From OPU3-GD-OMZ sp964515235 (GTDB lineage: Bacteria > Pseudomonadota > Gammaproteobacteria > Methylococcales > Methylomonadaceae): 12,473 nt of DNA. Of the stretch, positions 8,489-12,473 are shown in pieces. A program made the position numbers and the translations under genes. The stretch covers positions 1-12,473 of the forward strand of contig CAZEVO010000042.1 of assembly GCA_964515235.1 (NCBI GenBank), read 5' to 3'. Positions within the stretch are counted from its first letter, which is position 1, and every line of letters begins with the position of its first letter. A model generated the notes under the pieces. The model saw only the letters and a list, made by a program, of their open reading frames with translations, did not search any database and was not told the origin of the DNA.

Positions 8489-8588
8489 NNNNNNNNNNNN
8501 NNNNNNNNNNNNNNNNNNNNNNNNNNNNNNNNNNNNNNNNNNNNNNNNNNNNNNNNNNNNNNNNNNNNNNNNNNNNNNNNNNNNNNNN
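8489..8588. other. Assembly gap 3 (100 N)
   Basis: A run of exactly 100 N lies between two divergent truncated genes. It must hide the 5' end of the sigma-factor gene, the shared promoter region, and the N-terminal half (expected helix-turn-helix and part of the cap domain) of the cobalamin-binding gene. If both are full length, the real gap is several hundred bases, well over 100. Confidence 0.9.
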
Positions 8589-9100
8589 TGTTAAATAAAG
8601 TAGGTGAGAAATGGGCTAGTAATGAAATCTCCATTACTCAAGAACATATGATCTCGGCTTATATCCGGCATCTTCTTATTTCTTCGATAAATCATTATTC
8701 AACAAACCAATACGACCATTGTGATTTTTTGTTTGCAACACCACCTAAGGAAGATCACGATCTTGGAATTCTTATTTGCCATTTGATGGCCGCTAAACAA
8801 AATTTTAATTGCCGATTTGTAGGTGCTAATTTACCGCTGGATGAATTACAACCCATGTTTTATAAGATAAAACCAAGAGTAATTGTACTTGGCTTAACTA
8901 ATATGCCAACTAATTCTGAATTAATTACACAGTTACAGGAAACCATTGAAATTTTAAGTAAGGAGAATACTGAAATATGGCTCGGTGGATGTGGTGCTGA
9001 ACACCTATTCGATTATGAGCAATTTCCGAACTGTATATTAATTAACAACTTTCATGAGTTCAACCAACTACTGACTCTTAAAAGCAGAGGTGATTTCTAA
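8589..9100 (+). CDS. CarH/LitR-like cobalamin-binding regulator, C-terminal part (5' end in gap)
   Basis: The frame is open from the gap edge and an internal ATG at 8648 is not the true start, because conserved domain sequence lies before it: LNKVGEKWASNEISITQEHM. This is the second half of a B12-binding cap domain and contains W-x9-E-H, the upper-face motif of CarH photoreceptors. The Rossmann-type B12 domain follows, with E-D-H-D-L-G matching E-x-H-x-x-G, whose His is the lower cobalt ligand. Next come FVGANLPLDEL and a C-terminal IWLGGCGAEHLF, which fits the usual glycine-rich nucleotide-loop site. In CarH/LitR, a MerR-type DNA-binding domain precedes these domains, and adenosylcobalamin holds a repressing tetramer in the dark. 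That N-terminal domain would be in the gap, so regulator function is inferred. The residue after the Trp is Ala; in Thermus CarH it is a His (by recall). Alternatives are a stand-alone corrinoid protein or a light-independent B12 sensor. It is divergent from the sigma factor and ftsH. Confidence 0.75.
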
Positions 9101-9409
9101 CACATCATCTTTTTAAAACCATCCTTGGTAAAGCATCTAAAACCGCTATATTTATTGTTTTTCAACCGTTCTAATCGTTAATATTTTAATGGTTCAGTGG
9201 ACGATCAATGAAAGTAATCAACCAACTAGCACCATCAGTCTAAAAAAGTGAACCGCTGCAAATACCCTGACCAAACTAAAAAATGTTTATTTTAATTCCC
9301 TCTACAAAAACCTTACTTCAATTAGTCATCAAAACTATAGTGTTGCCGATTGATCTAATAGTTTGTTAGTAGCTGACCTAAAGTCAGGATAAGTTCTAGC
9401 TTAATTTGA
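9101..9409. other. Intergenic region between convergent genes, nothing recognised
   Basis: This 309-base spacer lies between the ends of two convergent genes (the cobalamin-domain gene and merA). It is AT-rich with no plausible gene. A short inverted repeat (CTGAC 9373-9377, GTCAG 9383-9387, five-base loop) sits about 23-37 bases beyond the merA stop, but it has no T-tract and only five base pairs, so it is at best a weak terminator candidate. Confidence 0.4.
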
Positions 9410-11044
9410 CTAACCCGCACAACAGGAAAGCGCTTTTATATCTTTGCTAAAGGTTTGAGCACAAAGCTTTATACCTTCCACCATAGTCAAATAAGGAAAT
9501 AATTGTCCAGCTAACTCTTCAATAGTCATACGATGAAAAATAGCCAAAGCTGCTGTCTGAATCATTTCACCGGCTTCTGGGGCCAGTATTTGAGCACCGA
9601 TCAAGCACCGTGTCTGCTCTTCTATGACTAGTTTAATAAAACCTCTGGTTTCAAAGTTAACTAGTGACCGTGGGACATCTTGTAATGATAATCGTCGACT
9701 ATCAGTTCTTATTTTATGCTGGCTAGCCTCGGCTACAGTCATGCCCACGGTGGCCATTTGTGGCTCGGTAAACATCACCACTGGCATCACGGATAAGTCA
9801 ATACTGGCACTACCACCGGTCATATTAATAGCAGCCCTGTTTCCGGCAGCTGCAGCAACATAAACATATTGAGGTTGGTTACTACAGTCTCCCGCTGCAT
9901 AAATATGCTCGACATTAGTACGCATATGATCATCAATGATAATAGCTCCATTTTGACTGGTGTCGATACCAACCTGATTCAATGCCAAACCCTGAGTGTT
10001 GGGTGAGCGTCCAGCGGCAATCAATAAATGATCTGCTTCAATGGATTGTCCTTGGTTAGTTTCAATCATGAATTTCCCTGAAGAAAACAGTCCCTTTTTA
10101 TAATTGACCGTTTCTGCCTGTGTTTGAGTTTGAATAACCATGCCCTCTGCTTCTAAAATATTGTGTAGTTCTAAACCAATATCAGGATCTTGACTCAATA
10201 ATAAAGTATGCCGAGCCAGCAAAGTAACTTTGGAACCCAATCTCAAATACGCCTGTGCCAGTTCCAGTGCTACGATAGAAGAACCAATTACAATTAAATG
10301 GTCCGGTACTTTTTCTGACAACAAAGCCTCTGTTGATGTCCAGTAAGGTGTCTTGGCTAATCCTGAAATCTGAGGAATGTTGGACGATGCTCCAGTAGCA
10401 ATCAGAAATCGATCCGCTTTGATTTCAGTAAAAGCACCTCGTTCTTGATTAATTATAAGCGTCTGGGTATTTTTAAACCGAGCAGTTCCTTTCACTAAAG
10501 AGATATTTGGATTGGTTTCTAAAATGCTTTCATATTTTGCTGCTCTCAGTTCTCCAACTCTTTCTTGCTGTTGAATTAGCATTTGTTTACGGTTAATTAC
10601 AGGCTTTTGATTTTTGATTCCAGAAAACGGATGATTTTTTTGCCAATGAATAATCTGCGATGCACGTATCATAATTTTAGAAGGAATACATCCACTATTA
10701 ACGCAGGTTCCACCGATAATAGGTTTACATTCTACTATTGTGACTTTAGCTCCATGCTCTACCGCTCTAAGAGCGCAAGCAAATGCAGCTGAGCCAGAAC
10801 CAATAATCGCGACATGTAGTTGTTGACCAGTTTGGCGATTAAATTCAAACACTTTATAACCTTGATCTTCAATCTTTTTAATTAGATATTTTAAACTGAG
10901 ATTACTTTTGACCGTCAAGTTAGCAATGCTTTCAGAATATGAGACTTGAATTTCTACACCTTCATATGCATTCAAGTTTTTCTCAATTTCTTCGACACAG
11001 TTTGGACAGGTCATCCCATCTATTTTCAGTTTTTTAGTCCACAT
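9410..11044 (-). CDS. merA: Mercuric reductase MerA
   Basis: This cytoplasmic flavoenzyme reduces Hg(II) to volatile Hg(0) with NADPH. Residues below are counted from the upstream ATG at 11068. An N-terminal metal-binding HMA domain has GMTCPNC (Cys21, Cys24). The FAD-binding motif is IIGSGSAAFA (about 88-97). The redox-active disulfide is in GGTCVNSGCIPSK (Cys122, Cys127). An NAD(P)H-binding region has VIGSSIVALELAQAY, and the second FAD motif is YAAGDCS. The dimerisation domain contains LFPYLTMVEGIKL, with the conserved Tyr, and ends in the mercury-handling Cys pair LSCCAG. All catalytic residues are present. I prefer the start at 11044, giving 544 residues (MWTKKLKIDG), because AAGGGA lies at a good distance upstream. 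The ATG at 11068 (552 residues) has no clear Shine-Dalgarno sequence and would overlap merP by 11 bases. It is the last gene of merT-merP-merA. Confidence 0.95.
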   Translation of the reverse strand: MWTKKLKIDGMTCPNCVEEIEKNLNAYEGVEIQVSYSESIANLTVKSNLSLKYLIKKIEDQGYKVFEFNRQTGQQLHVAIIGSGSAAFACALRAVEHGAKVTIVECKPIIGGTCVNSGCIPSKIMIRASQIIHWQKNHPFSGIKNQKPVINRKQMLIQQQERVGELRAAKYESILETNPNISLVKGTARFKNTQTLIINQERGAFTEIKADRFLIATGASSNIPQISGLAKTPYWTSTEALLSEKVPDHLIVIGSSIVALELAQAYLRLGSKVTLLARHTLLLSQDPDIGLELHNILEAEGMVIQTQTQAETVNYKKGLFSSGKFMIETNQGQSIEADHLLIAAGRSPNTQGLALNQVGIDTSQNGAIIIDDHMRTNVEHIYAAGDCSNQPQYVYVAAAAGNRAAINMTGGSASIDLSVMPVVMFTEPQMATVGMTVAEASQHKIRTDSRRLSLQDVPRSLVNFETRGFIKLVIEEQTRCLIGAQILAPEAGEMIQTAALAIFHRMTIEELAGQLFPYLTMVEGIKLCAQTFSKDIKALSCCAG

Positions 11045-11057
11045 AAGATTCCCTTGG

Positions 11058-11381
11058 TTATTTTGCATGGCGAATGATTGCCGGGTACCCTACATTGGTT
11101 GTCGCTTTGATTATTTCTTTGTGATTAGTTTTTTGTGGGTCAAATAGAACAAAAGCAGTTTCTGTATCTGAGTTAACCGTAACCTCCTGTACCCCTACAA
11201 CTTGATTTAAAGCCTTTTTAATCGTGAATTTACACATTGGACAGGTCATATTTTGTAACTCAAGCGTGATAGAACGATTGTTTTTTTGCACCTGTTCCAC
11301 TGGCTCAGATTGAATGCGTTGCATTAAAAAAAGACCTAAAAACAGATTCAACATCAAAAATAAAGTTTTATACGTCATCAT
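11058..11381 (-). CDS. merP: Periplasmic mercury-binding protein MerP
   Basis: MerP captures Hg(II) in the periplasm and hands it to the membrane transporter MerT. The 107-residue product has an N-terminal signal sequence (hydrophobic residues about 7-20, likely cleaved near IQS-EP) and one HMA domain with the metal site NMTCPMC (Cys47, Cys50). The C-terminal part (KATTNVGYPAIIRHA) matches the MerP pattern. The usual Gly of GMTCxxC is Asn here, and the product is somewhat longer than the typical 91 residues because of a linker after the signal. Two ATGs are adjacent (11381 and 11378); AAGGA upstream supports this start. It lies 9 bp downstream of merT and 13 bp upstream of the preferred merA start, as in an operon. 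Confidence 0.9.
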   Translation of the reverse strand: MMTYKTLFLMLNLFLGLFLMQRIQSEPVEQVQKNNRSITLELQNMTCPMCKFTIKKALNQVVGVQEVTVNSDTETAFVLFDPQKTNHKEIIKATTNVGYPAIIRHAK

Positions 11382-11390
11382 AATTTTCCT

Positions 11391-11756
11391 TTATTCCATC
11401 AAAAAAGGGCCGTACCAAGGAAAAACCAGAAGTAGTAAAATCAGTACTGAAATAACCCAGAATATGACCCGTTGTTGTTCTACTTCGGGTGATGCACAAC
11501 CGTTATTTTCTTTACAGTAGCCTGTTTTTAAATAAAGTTTACGATAACCTAAACCAATAAAAACGAGGGTTAATAGCACAAAAACAGGGCGGATAGTAGA
11601 TAGTGAGGTTAATGTGCTTATCCACGCACCACCAACACCCAAAGATAAAAGAACAAAAGGACCCACACAACATACCGATGCGCCAATAGCAGATAGAACA
11701 GCAGCTAACCCAAACCAAGATGTGTTTCTATCTCTATTTTCGTGTTCAATTTTCAT
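11391..11756 (-). CDS. merT: Mercuric ion transporter MerT
   Basis: MerT is an inner-membrane transporter that brings Hg(II) from MerP into the cytoplasm for MerA. I chose the ATG at 11756, giving 121 residues (MKIEHENRDRNTSW), near the usual length of about 116. TAAGGT lies upstream at a suitable distance. An ATG at 11804 would add 16 residues with no family support. There are three membrane segments. The first contains the mercury-transferring vicinal pair SVCCVGPF (Cys29, Cys30), the second is about residues 57-70, and the third is about 98-114. The cytoplasmic loop has Cys81 and Cys87 (YCKENNGCASPE), the second cysteine pair of MerT. It is the first gene after the MerR-type promoter at 11847-11878. 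Confidence 0.92.
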   Translation of the reverse strand: MKIEHENRDRNTSWFGLAAVLSAIGASVCCVGPFVLLSLGVGGAWISTLTSLSTIRPVFVLLTLVFIGLGYRKLYLKTGYCKENNGCASPEVEQQRVIFWVISVLILLLLVFPWYGPFLME

Positions 11757-11846
11757 AATGGTTACCTTAAAGAATCTTATCTTCGTTAGATTTTCGGCTA
11801 ACATTTCAGCAATCTCTTTAAAAGAAATATATTAAGCTGAATCAGA

Positions 11847-11878
11847 AGTCTAAACCCTGTTCCCTAGTACAGGGTCAA
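11847..11878 (-). promoter_or_regulatory. MerR-family mer promoter and operator
   Basis: On the minus strand, TTGACC (11878 to 11873) is the -35 box. TTAGAC (11853 to 11848) or, better matched, TAGACT (11852 to 11847) is the -10 box, giving a 19- or 20-bp spacer. The spacer is filled by a near-perfect dyad at 11854-11875 with arms ACCCTGTTC and GTACAGGGT (8 of 9 pairs). An overlong spacer containing a dyad is the hallmark of promoters untwisted by MerR-family activators. It points at merT, whose ATG is about 90 bp downstream. The arms differ from the classical Tn501/Tn21 operator as I recall it, but the architecture is the same. Confidence 0.8.
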
Positions 11879-12286
11879 GAAAAACTTACATTTTTCTTTG
11901 TAATTTTTAATTTGCAACTGAACTTAAAATAAAGAAAAGAGTATCGAGCTTGTAGCTATATTCTATACGGTACTAATGATTCAAAATATTGAGGATGTAA
12001 CCCTTCTTCTAAAATAACAATAAACTTAATGCCTCTAATCAAATTACCTTAAGAAAGAAGGTACTATGAGTGATTACTTCGATGGATATTTTATTAAATT
12101 ACAATTCTAACCATTACAAAATCGACCAGACTTTGATAACTATTAATACTGACCAATGAAGATCGTTCTAATGTTAGATTTACAGATTTAAGAAAGCACT
12201 TCAGCAATGACCCATAAATTTTGTATTGATTATTTTAATTTGGTCTAATGAAGTGACCATTTTCAAAACAAAAAATTCACCGAAGC
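11879..12286. other. Intergenic region without a recognised gene; merR not found
   Basis: In many mer operons a divergent merR gene starts here, but I see no MerR helix-turn-helix or open frame of suitable length on the plus strand. A 14-residue frame (ATG 12066, stop TAA 12108-12110, MSDYFDGYFIKLQF) has GAAGG a few bases upstream but no known relatives, and I do not call it a gene. I could not assign a promoter for the gene at 12287. Confidence 0.5.
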
Positions 12287-12473
12287 ATGATTAAACTTTT
12301 TCACTTTAAACGCATCTGGGGGATACCTGACCTAAGTCCATTTACTGTAAAAGTAGAAACCTACTTACGTATGGTTTATTTACCTTACGAATTGATTGAA
12401 GCGCATGTCATAAAAGCCCCCAAAGGGAAACTACCTTATATTGAAGATGATGGTCAAAAAATATCTGATTCCA
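12287..12473 (+). CDS. Glutathione S-transferase-like protein, metaxin/Fax type (3' end outside window)
   Basis: The first 62 residues are visible before the window ends. They form a thioredoxin-like GST N-terminal domain: strand MIKLFHF, then PDLSPFTVKVETYLRM (helix 1), LPYELIEA (strand 2), and KAPKGKLPYIEDDGQKISDS, which contains the cis-proline turn (KLPYIEDDG) and the start of the glutathione-contact region. The WGIPDLSPF start and KAPKGKLPYIEDDG are typical of the bacterial metaxin/Tom37/Fax-like branch. These proteins are usually cytoplasmic and of unknown substrate. The ATG at 12287 gives the expected N-terminus, although the Shine-Dalgarno sequence is weak. No link to mercury detoxification is shown; it runs divergently from the mer operon. 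Confidence 0.85.
   Translation, partial: MIKLFHFKRIWGIPDLSPFTVKVETYLRMVYLPYELIEAHVIKAPKGKLPYIEDDGQKISDS

Noticed and set aside
8648..9100. Cobalamin-domain gene starting at ATG 8648 (150 residues)
   Set aside because: Conserved cap-domain sequence, including W-x9-E-H, is in frame upstream of this ATG up to the gap edge, so it is internal.
9373..9387. merA terminator hairpin
   Set aside because: The stem has only five base pairs and no T-tract follows on the minus strand.
9624..10792. Plus-strand frames opposite merA
   Set aside because: MerA is unmistakable on the minus strand and these frames show no domain features or ribosome binding sites.
11757..11804. 16-residue N-terminal extension of MerT from ATG 11804
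   Set aside because: It makes the protein longer than the family, has no conserved sequence, and the ATG at 11756 has a better Shine-Dalgarno sequence.
12066..12110. 14-codon leader-like ORF (MSDYFDGYFIKLQF)
   Set aside because: The upstream GAAGG is suggestive, but there is no attenuator structure, no conserved neighbour relation and such frames are common by chance.

Overview
The window is AT-rich DNA from a Gram-negative bacterium, most likely a low-GC gammaproteobacterium. An outer-membrane TonB-dependent receptor, a proteobacterial-type mer operon and a bacterial metaxin-like glutathione S-transferase fit this. A methylotroph-like lineage is possible, because the sensor kinase resembles MoxY, but this is not proven. 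The assembly is a scaffold with three runs of exactly 100 N (1903-2002, 5059-5158, 8489-8588). These are probably gaps of unknown true size, and each one hides part of a gene.

Layout: 1-633 has no recognisable gene. 634-2916 (minus) is a TonB-dependent receptor interrupted by gap 1. A 93-bp divergent spacer separates it from a NarX/MoxY-type sensor kinase (3010-4320, plus), whose stop overlaps the start of a LuxR/NarL-type response regulator (4317-4961, plus). Converging on the regulator's stop codon is the C-terminus of a small membrane protein (4958-5058, minus) whose start lies in or beyond gap 2. A minus-strand pair follows: a divergent RpoD-like sigma factor (7197-8488, 5' end in gap 3), then an FtsH-type AAA+ protease (5311-7158). 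On the other side of gap 3, facing away, is the C-terminal part of a CarH/LitR-like cobalamin-binding protein (8589-9100, plus). A minus-strand mercury-resistance operon merT-merP-merA (11756 to 9410) is preceded by a MerR-family promoter with its dyad operator (11847-11878), but no merR gene is visible. The window ends inside a glutathione S-transferase-like gene (12287 to the edge, plus).

How the genes may work together: the receptor and two-component pair look like a sense-and-import module, with a candidate regulator site of two TCTGTAA repeats 10 bp apart in the shared spacer. The cobalamin-domain protein, sigma factor and FtsH look like a regulatory module in which a B12-based (possibly light-sensing) switch would control an alternative sigma factor and a membrane protease. 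This is the most interesting part of the window, but the control region and both 5' ends lie in the gap, so the link is inferred from gene order. MerT, MerP and MerA form a complete uptake-and-reduction route for Hg(II).
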